64,000 nucleotides of DNA from Pseudomonas syringae CC1557 (lineage in GTDB: Bacteria; Pseudomonadota; Gammaproteobacteria; Pseudomonadales; Pseudomonadaceae). The position numbers were made by a program, and so were the translations under genes. Shown piece by piece: positions 41,662-50,336 of this stretch. The notes under the pieces were generated by a model, which made no database searches, had not been told where the DNA came from, and saw only the letters and a list, made by a program, of their open reading frames with translations. Location: the NCBI RefSeq assembly GCF_000452705.1, contig NZ_CP007014.1:1612001-1676000 (forward strand), given 5' to 3'. Numbering within the stretch: the stretch's first letter is position 1; each line of letters begins with the position of its first letter.

Positions 41662-42909
41662 TCACGCCAGCGCTGCCAGGCAACGCTCGAAAATATCCAG
41701 CCCTTCGTTCAGCACTTCGGACTCGATGGTCAACGGGATCAGCAGGCGGATGATGTGTCGCGACTTGCCGCTGGGCATCAGCAACAGCCCGGCGTCCCGT
41801 GCCGAGCTCAGCAGTTCGGCAAGTTGTTGGGTGCCGGGTTTGCCCTCTGGCGTTATCAACTCGATACCGCGCATGCAGCCGACGCCGGTCAGCCTGCCCA
41901 GATACGCAGACAGTTTGCTCGCTTGCCAGCTGTTGTAACGCGAAACAATGGCGCTTTCCTGCTGTTCACCCCAACCGGACAGGTTTTCATCGGTCATTTG
42001 TTCCAGCGAAGCGAGGCCCGCTGCGCAGCCGATCGGATTGCCGGAATACGTGCCGCCCAGCCCGCCCTTGGGCAGGGTGTCCATCAATGCCTTGCGGCCG
42101 ACCACGGCACCCAGCGGAATGCCACCGGCGATGCTTTTGCCGAGCAGAATCAGGTCCGGTTCCATACCCAGCCGGGTGAACGCAAAGCGCTGCCCGGTGC
42201 GCCCGAAACCGGACTGAATCTCGTCAGCAATCAGCACGATCTTGTGCTCGTCACAGAAGGCGCGCAGCGCCTGAGCGAAGTCCGGCTCCATAGCCAGAAA
42301 GCCGCCTTCACCTTGTACCGGTTCGAAGATGAAACAGGCCACATCGTTGACATCGATCTCGACGCTGAACAGCCGATCCATGGCCTTGAGCGCCTGCTCG
42401 GTGGTCACGCCGTTGTCTTTGCTGGGAAACGGGATGTGAAACACCGGGCCAGGCAGCACGCCGACCTTCTGTTTATACGGTGCAACCTTGCCGTTGAGGT
42501 TAAGGGTCGCCAGGGTACGGCCGTGAAAACCGCCGTCGAAGGCGATCACCGCCGTGCGGCCGGTTGCGCCACGCACGATCTTCAGCGCGTTTTCCGCAGC
42601 TTCTGCGCCGCTGTTGGTGAGCATGCCACTCAGCGGATAACTCACCGGCACAAACTGCGTCAGTTGCTGCATGAAGCGAATATAAGGGTCGTGAGGCGTG
42701 GCGTTGAAGCAGTAATGGGTCAGTTTTGCGGCCTGATCCTGAATCGCTCTGACCACCTGCGGGTTGCAATGCCCGAGATTGAGCACGCCGATGCCGCCGA
42801 CAAAGTCGATGTAGCGCTTGCCGGTGGTGTCCCAGACTTCGGCGTTGCGGCCGTGGGACAGCGTCATGTTATGGACAAAGGAAATGGATTCGCTGATGTG
42901 TTCGCTCAT
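41662..42909 (-). CDS. Class III aminotransferase, probable 2-aminoadipate aminotransferase
   Basis: The 415-residue PLP enzyme has the class III pattern: 'DFVGGIGVLNLGHCNPQVVR', 'LTNSGAEAAENALKIVRGAT', 'IFEPVQGEGGFLAMEPDFAQ', 'VLIADEIQSGFGRTGQRFAF' and the PLP Lys in 'LLGKSIAGGIPLGAVVG'. By sequence alone it would be called a 4-aminobutyrate/5-aminovalerate transaminase. Its place directly before hglS and divergent from amaB argues for L-2-aminoadipate as donor, giving 2-oxoadipate; a GabT-like enzyme (PP_4108) has that role in P. putida. The ATG at 42909 starts the minus-strand operon. Confidence 0.85.
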   Translation of the reverse strand: MSEHISESISFVHNMTLSHGRNAEVWDTTGKRYIDFVGGIGVLNLGHCNPQVVRAIQDQAAKLTHYCFNATPHDPYIRFMQQLTQFVPVSYPLSGMLTNSGAEAAENALKIVRGATGRTAVIAFDGGFHGRTLATLNLNGKVAPYKQKVGVLPGPVFHIPFPSKDNGVTTEQALKAMDRLFSVEIDVNDVACFIFEPVQGEGGFLAMEPDFAQALRAFCDEHKIVLIADEIQSGFGRTGQRFAFTRLGMEPDLILLGKSIAGGIPLGAVVGRKALMDTLPKGGLGGTYSGNPIGCAAGLASLEQMTDENLSGWGEQQESAIVSRYNSWQASKLSAYLGRLTGVGCMRGIELITPEGKPGTQQLAELLSSARDAGLLLMPSGKSRHIIRLLIPLTIESEVLNEGLDIFERCLAALA

Positions 42910-43051
42910 CGGCCTGGCCCTGGCTCCGGGTGATCATGATGGCCGTATCCAAACAAACATCGGACCTCACTCGCAAACGAAATAAAATCACTGGGTCATT
43001 CCAATAATTCCCGAAGTGGGCGCCTTGGCCGCCCTCAATACGCTGAAGTTC

Positions 43052-43066
43052 ATTCCTAAAAGGAAT
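43052..43066. promoter_or_regulatory. Candidate operator in the amaB / aminotransferase interval
   Basis: ATTCCT (43052-43057), AAA, AGGAAT (43061-43066) is a perfect inverted repeat. ATTCC also occurs, unpaired, at about 43001 and 43011. The interval of 249 bases separates the two divergent starts of the lysine locus, so one regulator could control both arms. Confidence 0.45.
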
Positions 43067-43158
43067 CATGTTTTTCAAAATCGTCGTTTGTGGGCAGGCT
43101 GCGTCCGGGTCGATACTGCGGTCATCAGTGATTTTTAGTCCATGACAGGAGAATCAAT

Positions 43159-44649
43159 ATGGTTGCCGAGTTATTAGCCCGTCTGGGCGTGGCGAACAGT
43201 GCCCACACACAAGGGGACTACCCGGTCTACACCCCGATTGACGGTAGCCGGATTGCCTCGGTCACGCTGGAAAACAAGGCGCAGGTCGTGGCGCGCATCG
43301 ACACTGCCCACAGTGCATTCCTGCAATGGCGCACCGTACCCGCTCCGCGTCGCGGCGAGCTGGTGCGGATCTTTGGTGAAGTGCTGCGCGAGCACAAGGC
43401 TGATCTCGGCGAGCTGGTGTCGGTCGAGGCGGGCAAGATCACTCAGGAAGGCCTGGGCGAAGTGCAGGAAATGATCGACATTTGCGACTTCGCCGTCGGT
43501 CTGTCGCGGCAGTTGTACGGCCTGACCATCGCGTCCGAGCGCCCTGGCCACCACATGCGTGAAACCTGGCACCCGCTGGGCGTGGTCGGCGTGATCAGCG
43601 CCTTCAACTTTCCGGTCGCGGTCTGGGCCTGGAACACCACGCTGGCGCTGGTCTGCGGCAACCCGGTGATCTGGAAACCGTCGGAAAAGACCCCACTCAC
43701 GGCCCTGGCCTGTCAGGCGCTGTTCGATAAGGCGCTGAAGATTTTCGGTGATGCCCCTGCAGCGCTGGCCCAATTGGTGATCGGTGACCGTGACGCCGGT
43801 GAAGCACTGGTCGACGACCCGCGTGTACCGCTGATCAGCGCCACCGGCAGTACCCGGATGGGCCGTGAAGTCGGCCCGCGTGTTGCAGCACGTTTCGGCC
43901 GCAGCATTCTGGAACTGGGCGGCAACAACGCAATGATCCTGGCCCCAAGTGCCGATCTGGACCTGGCCGTGCGCGGCATTCTGTTCAGCGCCGTAGGCAC
44001 CGCCGGTCAGCGCTGCACCACCTTGCGCCGTCTGATCGTGCATCGCTCGATCAAGGACGAAGTCGTTTCCCGCGTGAAAGCGGCCTACGCCAAAGTACGG
44101 GTAGGTGATCCACGCGAAGGCAATCTGATTGGTCCGCTGATCGACCAGCAGGCGTTCTCGGCAATGCAAGACGCATTGACCAAGGCCCGTGACGAGGGCG
44201 GTCAGGTGTTCGGTGGCGAGCGTCAGTTGCAGGACCAATACCCGAACGGTTATTACGTCACGCCGGCCATCGCCGAAATGCCAGGCCAGAGCGATGTGGT
44301 GCGTCACGAAACCTTCGCGCCGATTCTCTACGTGCTGGCCTACGACGAATTCGAAGAGGCCTTGCGCCTGAACAACGAAGTGCCGCAGGGCCTGTCGTCG
44401 TGCATCTTCACCACTGATTTGCGCGAAGCCGAAGCATTCCAGAGCGCGGCGGGCAGCGATTGCGGTATTGCCAACGTCAACATCGGTACCAGCGGCGCAG
44501 AGATCGGCGGCGCGTTTGGTGGCGAGAAGGAAACCGGTGGCGGTCGCGAGTCCGGCTCCGATTCGTGGCGCGCCTATATGCGTCGGCAGACCAACACCGT
44601 CAACTATTCCCGCGAGCTGCCACTGGCGCAGGGCATCGTTTTCGACTGA
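43159..44649 (+). CDS. amaB: L-piperidine-6-carboxylate / aminoadipate-semialdehyde dehydrogenase
   Basis: The 496-residue product is an ALDH7-type dehydrogenase: 'VGVISAFNFPVAVWAWNTTL', 'NPVIWKPSEKTPLTALACQA', catalytic Glu in 'ILELGGNNAMILAP' and catalytic Cys in 'GTAGQRCTTLRRLIVH'; 'NIGTSGAEIGGAFGGEKETG' is the ALDH7 signature. It oxidises piperidine-6-carboxylate (2-aminoadipate semialdehyde) to L-2-aminoadipate. CAGGAG precedes the ATG. AmaA follows 42 bases downstream in the same direction, as in P. putida. Confidence 0.94.
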   Translation: MVAELLARLGVANSAHTQGDYPVYTPIDGSRIASVTLENKAQVVARIDTAHSAFLQWRTVPAPRRGELVRIFGEVLREHKADLGELVSVEAGKITQEGLGEVQEMIDICDFAVGLSRQLYGLTIASERPGHHMRETWHPLGVVGVISAFNFPVAVWAWNTTLALVCGNPVIWKPSEKTPLTALACQALFDKALKIFGDAPAALAQLVIGDRDAGEALVDDPRVPLISATGSTRMGREVGPRVAARFGRSILELGGNNAMILAPSADLDLAVRGILFSAVGTAGQRCTTLRRLIVHRSIKDEVVSRVKAAYAKVRVGDPREGNLIGPLIDQQAFSAMQDALTKARDEGGQVFGGERQLQDQYPNGYYVTPAIAEMPGQSDVVRHETFAPILYVLAYDEFEEALRLNNEVPQGLSSCIFTTDLREAEAFQSAAGSDCGIANVNIGTSGAEIGGAFGGEKETGGGRESGSDSWRAYMRRQTNTVNYSRELPLAQGIVFD

Positions 44650-44691
44650 TCTGGACTGGGCGCTTTTCACCGACATGGCTGGAGTTTTTCG

Positions 44692-45978
44692 ATGGTGCAG
44701 TTTGCTGAAGGCTGTCTGTGGGAACAATTGACTCCGCAACGTCCGGTGAGCCCGGCGCTGACCGGTGAGCGAAACGCCGACGTGTGCATCATCGGCGCCG
44801 GTTTTACCGGTCTCTCGGCAGCGTTGCAGTTGCTTGAGGGCGGCAAGTCGGTGTGCGTGGTCGAAGCCCATCAGGTCGGCCACGGCGGGTCGGGACGCAA
44901 CGTGGGGCTGGTCAACGCCGGAACCTGGGTGGCGCCCGATGCGCTGGAAAAGGTGTTGGGTAGCGTCGAGGCCAGCCGCCTCAACACGGCACTCGGCGCA
45001 GCGCCGGCGCTGGTGTTCTCGACTATCGATAAGTACCGCATTGATTGCCAGGACACCCGTACCGGCAACCTGCACATGGCGCATAACAGCAAGGGACTGG
45101 AGGATTTGCAAAGCCGCGCAGAACAATGGCAGCGGCGCGGTGCCAACGTCGAATTGCTGACCGGCAAGCCCTGCGAAGACGCCTGCGGCACCGATAAGGT
45201 CAGCGGCGCGTTGCTCGATCATAGGGCCGGTACGGTCAACCCGATGGCGTATGTGTCGGGCATGGCGCTCAACGTTGTGGCGCGCGGTGGTCAGGTGTTT
45301 GGCGAATCTGCGGTGACGGGCCTGCAACGCACTGAAGACGGCTGGAAGGTTTCAACGGCGGCTGGCAGCGTGCGGGCCGGGAAAGTGATCATTGCCTCCA
45401 ACGCCTACACCGAAGGCGAGTGGACCGACGTCAAGGATCACATGTTCGCCGGCTACTACTATCAGGTCGCCTCGCAGCCACTCAGTGGTGCGGCGCAAGC
45501 GGGCATTCTGCGCGGCGGGCAGGGTTCATGGGATACGCGCACAGTGCTCAGCAATATTCGTCGCGATGCGCATGGGCGTTTGCTGCTGGGCAGCCTCGGC
45601 AATGCCGGCAATTATCCACTGTGGTTCATTCGTCAGTGGGCTGATCGCGTCCAGCAGCATTATTTTCCACAGTTGGGTCGGGTTGAGTGGGAAAGCACAT
45701 GGACCGGCCGCATCGGCTTCACGCCAGACCACTTGTTGCGCCTGTTCGAGCCTGCGCCGGGGTTGCTGGCCGCGACCGGGTTCAATGGCCGTGGGGTCAC
45801 CACCGGAACGCTGGTGGGCAAATGCTTCGCCGATTACTTGCTGACTGACGATGCGGCGGCGCTGCCGGTGAGCTTTTCCGGTAGCAAAAAGGTCTCAGGG
45901 CGTTCTCTGCGCACCCTTGCCTACGATGCCGGTTTCACGCTGTACCACGCCGGACAATGCCTGCGCGTAGTGCTTTGA
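44692..45978 (+). CDS. amaA: L-pipecolate oxidase, FAD-dependent
   Basis: The 428-residue product is a DAO-family flavoprotein with the dinucleotide fold 'ADVCIIGAGFTGLSAALQLL', 'GHGGSGRNVGLVNAGTWVAP' and the C-terminal 'LLAATGFNGRGVTTGTLVGK'. In P. putida AmaA oxidises L-pipecolate to piperideine-6-carboxylate at the membrane, passing electrons to the respiratory chain. The position right after amaB supports the same role. GGAG lies 8 bases before the ATG. The gene converges on the histidine kinase gene, with 11 bases between stops and no visible terminator. Confidence 0.92.
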   Translation: MVQFAEGCLWEQLTPQRPVSPALTGERNADVCIIGAGFTGLSAALQLLEGGKSVCVVEAHQVGHGGSGRNVGLVNAGTWVAPDALEKVLGSVEASRLNTALGAAPALVFSTIDKYRIDCQDTRTGNLHMAHNSKGLEDLQSRAEQWQRRGANVELLTGKPCEDACGTDKVSGALLDHRAGTVNPMAYVSGMALNVVARGGQVFGESAVTGLQRTEDGWKVSTAAGSVRAGKVIIASNAYTEGEWTDVKDHMFAGYYYQVASQPLSGAAQAGILRGGQGSWDTRTVLSNIRRDAHGRLLLGSLGNAGNYPLWFIRQWADRVQQHYFPQLGRVEWESTWTGRIGFTPDHLLRLFEPAPGLLAATGFNGRGVTTGTLVGKCFADYLLTDDAAALPVSFSGSKKVSGRSLRTLAYDAGFTLYHAGQCLRVVL

Positions 45979-45989
45979 CGCGTCAGCTA

Positions 45990-47363
45990 TCAGGCCGTTC
46001 GACTCTTGAGCCGTAACTCCGCACACAGTCCGCCCTGCGCCGAGTTGCGCAGGTGCAGGCTGCTTTCCAGTTTGCGCACGATCATGTCGACAATCGCCAG
46101 CCCCAGCCCAGCGCCATTGCTGTGGCCCTGGCTGTAAAAACGCTCGAACAGACGCGCCTTCTGCTGCTCATCGATGCCCGGGCCCGAGTCTTCGACGCAC
46201 AGGTGCGCGCTGCCGTCCTGCTGACGGTTGAGCATCACGCGAATCTCGCTGGCCGGCGGCGCGAAGTTGAGTGCGTTGGTCAGCAGGTTTTGCAATGCGA
46301 TGGTGATGGCCGCCGGGTCGCTGTGGATCACGCAGTCATCGCCGGCTTCGAACACCAGATCGACGCGTTTTTCCAGCGCCAGCGGTGTCAGCTCGGCCAT
46401 TTCCTCACGCACCAGCGTGTTCAGTTCGAAGGTCTGTAACTGGCTGAGCTCGACGCGTGGCTCAAGCCGGGCCATGGTCAACAACTGACTGGCCAGACGC
46501 GCTGCGCGGTCGACGCCATGCACCAGAAAATCCAGCGCTTCCAGACGTTGTTCCGGGCTTTCTGCCTGCCGGGCGTTTTGCGCATGGATACGCAGGACGG
46601 TCAGCGGTGTGCGCAATTCATGGGCCGCGTCGGCGATGAAGCGGCGCTCCCGTTCCAGCACGCTTTCAATCTGGGTCAGCAGACCATTGAGCGCGTACTG
46701 CATAGGCTCCAGCTCTTTGGGCAGCGGCGTTATGTCGAGAGGTTCCAGGCTTTCGGCGTCGCGTTTGCGAATTACCTTGGCCATCGATTGCAGCGGGCGC
46801 AGGCCCCAGCCAATCGCCAGCCAGATCGCGACCACCAGCAATGGCACGCCGATCAGCGTGGGCCACAAGGTGTGACTGACGATGCGCTGAATCAGGTCCT
46901 GACGCACATCGTCGCGTTCGCCGACCCAGATCAGGAAACCCTGCTGTGGATCGGCGAGCAGAAAACCGCACCATTCGTGGCCGTTTTCGACCAGGTCGTG
47001 GGAGCCTTCTTCGGCGGGCGGAGCTGTGAGTAATGGCGCTTCGGCCGAGCGCACCAGCAGCTCGCCCGAGGTGCGCCAGACCTGAAACGTCAGCCGGGTT
47101 TCGTAGGGGTGTGCAACACCACTGGTACCGACCCTGCTCATGGCCTTGTCGAACGCCTGATACAGCTTGTCCAGATCCTGTTCACCTGCCGCCCGCTGGC
47201 TTAGCACGCCCTGCAGCAAGCGTGCGCTCTGGGCCAGTTGCGCGTCGTAGACCTCTTCGATTTCATGATGACTGTCGCGCAGGGCCAGCAGGCTGATGGC
47301 CAGATCGCCGAGCAGCAACAGCAGCAGCACCGGAACCAGAATACGCGCGCGTACTGAGGTCAT
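45990..47363 (-). CDS. Sensor histidine kinase of a two-component system (QseC/PmrB-like)
   Basis: The 457-residue product has a signal-anchor helix at the N-terminus ('RILVPVLLLLLLGDLAISLL'), a periplasmic domain to about residue 165, a second helix ('LWPTLIGVPLLVVAIWLAIG'), a HAMP linker, HisKA with His in 'DAAHELRTPLTVLRIHAQNA', and an HATPase with 'NLLTNALNFAPPASEIRV', 'DSGPGI' and 'GAGLGLAIVDMIV'. It should sense an envelope signal and phosphorylate the regulator encoded just upstream. Its start overlaps that gene's stop by four bases. QseC or PmrB paralogues are the closest in layout. Confidence 0.92.
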   Translation of the reverse strand: MTSVRARILVPVLLLLLLGDLAISLLALRDSHHEIEEVYDAQLAQSARLLQGVLSQRAAGEQDLDKLYQAFDKAMSRVGTSGVAHPYETRLTFQVWRTSGELLVRSAEAPLLTAPPAEEGSHDLVENGHEWCGFLLADPQQGFLIWVGERDDVRQDLIQRIVSHTLWPTLIGVPLLVVAIWLAIGWGLRPLQSMAKVIRKRDAESLEPLDITPLPKELEPMQYALNGLLTQIESVLERERRFIADAAHELRTPLTVLRIHAQNARQAESPEQRLEALDFLVHGVDRAARLASQLLTMARLEPRVELSQLQTFELNTLVREEMAELTPLALEKRVDLVFEAGDDCVIHSDPAAITIALQNLLTNALNFAPPASEIRVMLNRQQDGSAHLCVEDSGPGIDEQQKARLFERFYSQGHSNGAGLGLAIVDMIVRKLESSLHLRNSAQGGLCAELRLKSRTA

Positions 47364-48022
47364 GCCTTGAGCTCCAGCAGGTAGCCGACGCCGCGCACGG
47401 TGCGGATCAGCTCAGTGGACAATTTCTTGCGCAGGTTGTGAATCAGTACTTCCAGGGTGTTGCTTTCGACCTTGTCCTGCCAGCCGTACAGGGTGTTGGA
47501 CAGGCGCTCGCGGGTCACTACTTTGCCGGGGCGGATCATTAGTTGATGCAGCAGCTGATATTCCATCGGCGTCATCGGCACTTCGCTGCCCTTGAAACTG
47601 ACCTGCTGTGAAGCAGGGTCGAGGCTGATGCCAGCATGTTCCAGCAACGGTTGCGCACGCCCCTGGCTGCGCCTGAGCAAGGCCCGCACGCGGGCTTTCA
47701 ACTCATCGACGTCGAACGGCTTGACCAGGTAATCGTCGGCACCGGCATCCAGCCCGGCAATGCGGTCGGCAGTGCCGTCGCGGGCGGTCAGGATCAGCAC
47801 CGGCAGGGCGAGTTCTTCGGCGCGCAACTGGCGCAACAGGTCGAAGCCGTCCATGCGTGGCAGGCCGAGGTCGAGCAGCAACAGGTCGAATGGTTCGCTG
47901 CGCAGGGCGTGCAGCGCACTCAAACCGTCTTCCAGCCAGTCGAGCGTGAAGCCCTCATTGTTCAGGGCCACACGGATGCCTTGGCCAATCGCACGATCAT
48001 CCTCGACAAGAAGCAAGCGCAT
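47360..48022 (-). CDS. OmpR/PhoB-family response regulator
   Basis: The 220-residue product has a receiver ('RLLLVEDDRAIGQGIRVALN', phospho-Asp in 'LLLLDLGLPRMDGF', Lys in 'DYLVKPF') and a winged-helix DNA-binding domain ('LTPMEYQLL'-like segment here 'MTPMEYQLLHQLMIRPGKVV', 'SNTLEVLIHNLRKKL', 'TVRGVGYLLEL'). It overlaps the kinase gene by four bases, a translationally coupled pair. A direct repeat at 48125-48142, upstream of its start and of the divergent PepSY gene, is its likely binding site. Confidence 0.94.
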   Translation of the reverse strand: MRLLLVEDDRAIGQGIRVALNNEGFTLDWLEDGLSALHALRSEPFDLLLLDLGLPRMDGFDLLRQLRAEELALPVLILTARDGTADRIAGLDAGADDYLVKPFDVDELKARVRALLRRSQGRAQPLLEHAGISLDPASQQVSFKGSEVPMTPMEYQLLHQLMIRPGKVVTRERLSNTLYGWQDKVESNTLEVLIHNLRKKLSTELIRTVRGVGYLLELKA

Positions 48023-48124
48023 AGGTTTTCGACCAATGAGTATGGGGAGAAGGGCGCCATGATGCCGTCAGCCTGCGGTGCCGCGAAGTGCCATGTGTCC
48101 GGGAAGATGTTACCAGCTGTTGCG

Positions 48125-48142
48125 CGTTAAGCTTTTCCTAAG
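48125..48142. promoter_or_regulatory. Candidate response-regulator box (PmrA/QseB-like direct repeat)
   Basis: CGTTAAG (48125-48131) and TCCTAAG (48136-48142) repeat the T(T/C)AAG-type half-site with an 11-base period, the arrangement bound by PmrA/QseB-type regulators. It lies about 100 bases from the response-regulator start and about 50 from the divergent PepSY start, so it could control both directions. Confidence 0.6.
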
Positions 48143-48190
48143 ATTGGTTTCGCACAGTAGGCGCTTCTTAACTGCCTGCGAGTAGCTGTC

Positions 48191-48454
48191 ATGCGTAAAG
48201 TCCTGCTGATTTCCCTGTTGTTGGCCAGCCCGCTGGCGCTTGCCGGTCCGCAATGCACCACCGCTGAAAAGTCCCAATGGCAGGATCAGGCCAAGTTCCA
48301 GGAGCAACTCAAGGCTCAGGGTTACGAGATCAGCAAGTTCAAGGTCACCGATGGCAACTGCTACGAGATCTACGGGTTCGACAAGGACAAGCGCAAGGTC
48401 GAGATCTACCACGATCCGGTCAGCGGTAAAGCGGTCAAGACCGAGATCAAGTAA
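48191..48454 (+). CDS. Secreted PepSY-domain protein
   Basis: The 87-residue product has a signal peptide (MRKVLLISLLLASPLALAG, cleavage after ALA) and a mature PepSY-type domain ('QFQEQLKAQGYEISKFKVTD'-like segment, here 'FQEQLKAQGYEISKFKVTDG', then 'NCYEIYGFDKDKRKVEIYHD'). Small PepSY proteins occur in the periplasm next to two-component systems and cytochromes; their function is not settled. It is divergent from the response-regulator gene and its stop overlaps the cytochrome start by one base. Two Cys residues in the mature part may form a disulfide. Confidence 0.85.
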   Translation: MRKVLLISLLLASPLALAGPQCTTAEKSQWQDQAKFQEQLKAQGYEISKFKVTDGNCYEIYGFDKDKRKVEIYHDPVSGKAVKTEIK

Positions 48455-48999
48455 TGAGCCGGGTTTCCCTGCGCCTGTGGGACCCGCTGGTCAGGCTGTT
48501 TCACGTCTCGATCGCGGGTGTTTTCGTTGCTAATTACTTCTTCAATGAAGCGGGCGGCGACTGGCACGTCTGGCTTGGCTACTACGCGGTTGCCTGGCTG
48601 GCGGTGCGAGTGGTGTGGGGATTCCTCGGGCCGACCAGCGCCCGCTGGAGTGATTTCTGGCCGAGTCCGGCGCGTCTGCGTGCGCATTTAGGTTCGCTGA
48701 TAACCCGCCAGCCGATACATCGGCTTGGTCACTCGCCGCTGGGCGCGCTGGTCATGGTTCTAATGATGGCGCTGATCTTCGGCATGGGCCTGACCGGTTT
48801 TCTGATGGAAGAGGTCGATGCCTTGTGGGGCGCCGACTGGCCACTGCAGACCCATGAAATTCTCGCCAACACGCTGTGTGCTCTGGTGGTGCTGCACATG
48901 GCTGCGGCGATCTTCGAAAGTTTTCAGGTGCGTGACAATCTGCCTCTGTCGATGCTGACAGGAAAACGACGTCCCTTACCTGAAGATAGCCATCGCTGA
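48454..48999 (+). CDS. Cytochrome b561-type membrane protein
   Basis: The 181-residue product has four membrane helices and the His ligands of bacterial b-type cytochromes: 'LWDPLVRLFHVSIAGVFVAN' (first His), 'LGHSPLGALVMVLMMALIFG' (second), 'HEILANTLCALVVLHMAAAI' (later His pair). This Ni/Fe-hydrogenase-type cytochrome b domain transfers electrons across the inner membrane. It overlaps the PepSY gene by one base, so the two are co-translated. The two-component system next to them may respond to redox or metal stress. The electron partner is unknown. Confidence 0.9.
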   Translation: MSRVSLRLWDPLVRLFHVSIAGVFVANYFFNEAGGDWHVWLGYYAVAWLAVRVVWGFLGPTSARWSDFWPSPARLRAHLGSLITRQPIHRLGHSPLGALVMVLMMALIFGMGLTGFLMEEVDALWGADWPLQTHEILANTLCALVVLHMAAAIFESFQVRDNLPLSMLTGKRRPLPEDSHR

Positions 49000-49037
49000 A
49001 AAATTATCCTTGTCCTTCATCACAGTGATGCCTCTTG

Positions 49038-50336
49038 ATGCCTGTTATTTCCAAAAACCTGACTGCATGGAGCGCAGGCCTTATTGTGGTAGCGATTTTT
49101 CTCAGCGCATGGCTTAGCCATCCGTTGCACCGGATTTCCGGTTTTGCCGTGAGCCCAGCCCCCGCGGGCACTGAAAGCATTGCGCCCAAGGCGTCCTACA
49201 GTTCGCGTTTCGCCTCCTCCGATCTGGACGATTTCGTGCATTCGTCAGCCGTGACTGCGCTGCCCGGCGGCGACCTGATGGCGGTGTGGTTTGCCGGTTC
49301 CCGCGAAGGCGCGGGAGACGTCGAAATCCGCACCTCGCGATTCGATGCGCGTATTGAGGAATGGGGCGGCGAGCAGGTGCTGGCGACCCGTGAATCGACC
49401 CAGACCGGCACCGGCAAGTACATCCGCAAGTTGGGCAATCCGGTGATAGCGCTGGCTCCGGATAACCGGTTGTGGCTGTTCTACGTCTCGGTGTCGGTGG
49501 GCGGCTGGGCCGGCAGCTCGGTCAACGCCATGGTCTCCAGTGATATGGGTGCCAGCTGGTCGCCGCCGCGTCAATTGGTGACGTCGCCGTTTCTGAACAT
49601 CAGCACACTGGTCCGTGGCGCGCCGGTGTTTCATGCCGACGGCTCGATCGGCCTGCCGGTGTATCACGAGTTTCTGGGCAAATTCGCCGAATACCTTTAC
49701 CTGAGCGCGAACGGCGAGGTGATCGACAAATTTCGCATCAGCCGCGGCAAGAACTCCCTGCAGCCAACCGTTGTTCCGCTGGACGAACAGCGCGGTGTGG
49801 CGCTGTTGCGTTATGCCGGTGAAACCTTCCATCGGGTACTGGCCAGCCGCACCGAAGACGGCGGGCAAACCTGGAGCGAACCGTATCCGCTGACGCCGAG
49901 CAACCCCAACTCATCGCTGGCGGCGGTCGGCGTGCCGGGCAAAGGTATGCTGGTGGCGCTCAATGACCTGCGCGAGGGCCGCTTCAAACTCAGCCTGTAC
50001 AGCACCGATGAGCAGATGAAGGTCTGGCGGCCGCTGCCTGATCTGGACAAGTCGCCCGATCCGCTGGGCACCCCGTTCTCTCTGGAAGCCTACAAGGAGG
50101 TCATCGGCGAAGGTTTTCGTGCTTCCAGCGGTGCACTTCGCCAGCCGATGGAAGCGGAGTTTTTGAGCAATCTTGATCAGCGCGTCTGCTCATCGGAGGG
50201 CTGTGATTTCGAGTACGAATATCCGTATTTCATCCGTAGCCCGGACGGCCTGTATCACCTGGTCTATTCCTGGAATAACACGTTCATCAAACATGTCAGC
50301 TTCAATGAGGCCTGGCTGGCGGAGCAGCTTTTATGA
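49038..50336 (+). CDS. Sialidase-like BNR-repeat protein with N-terminal membrane anchor
   Basis: The 432-residue product starts with a signal anchor ('NLTAWSAGLIVVAIFLSAWL') and continues as a beta-propeller: the sialidase Arg region 'VWFAGSREGAGDVEIRTSRF', and Asp-box motifs 'SSDMGASWSPPRQL' and 'SRTEDGGQTWSEPY', plus a later 'YSWNNTFIKHVSF'. This matches the exo-alpha-sialidase (BNR_2) family, but many members are not true sialidases. The product would face the periplasm. It is the first gene of a three-gene operon, overlapping the next by four bases. I chose the ATG at 49038; the ribosome site is weak. The substrate is unknown and may be an envelope glycan. Confidence 0.82.
   Translation: MPVISKNLTAWSAGLIVVAIFLSAWLSHPLHRISGFAVSPAPAGTESIAPKASYSSRFASSDLDDFVHSSAVTALPGGDLMAVWFAGSREGAGDVEIRTSRFDARIEEWGGEQVLATRESTQTGTGKYIRKLGNPVIALAPDNRLWLFYVSVSVGGWAGSSVNAMVSSDMGASWSPPRQLVTSPFLNISTLVRGAPVFHADGSIGLPVYHEFLGKFAEYLYLSANGEVIDKFRISRGKNSLQPTVVPLDEQRGVALLRYAGETFHRVLASRTEDGGQTWSEPYPLTPSNPNSSLAAVGVPGKGMLVALNDLREGRFKLSLYSTDEQMKVWRPLPDLDKSPDPLGTPFSLEAYKEVIGEGFRASSGALRQPMEAEFLSNLDQRVCSSEGCDFEYEYPYFIRSPDGLYHLVYSWNNTFIKHVSFNEAWLAEQLL

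Noticed and set aside
43174..45327. 717-codon minus-strand frame opposite amaB-amaA
   Set aside because: It is antisense to two clear enzyme genes. Such long antisense frames arise from GC-rich third codon positions. It has no recognisable domain, and the plus strand fits the known protein families.
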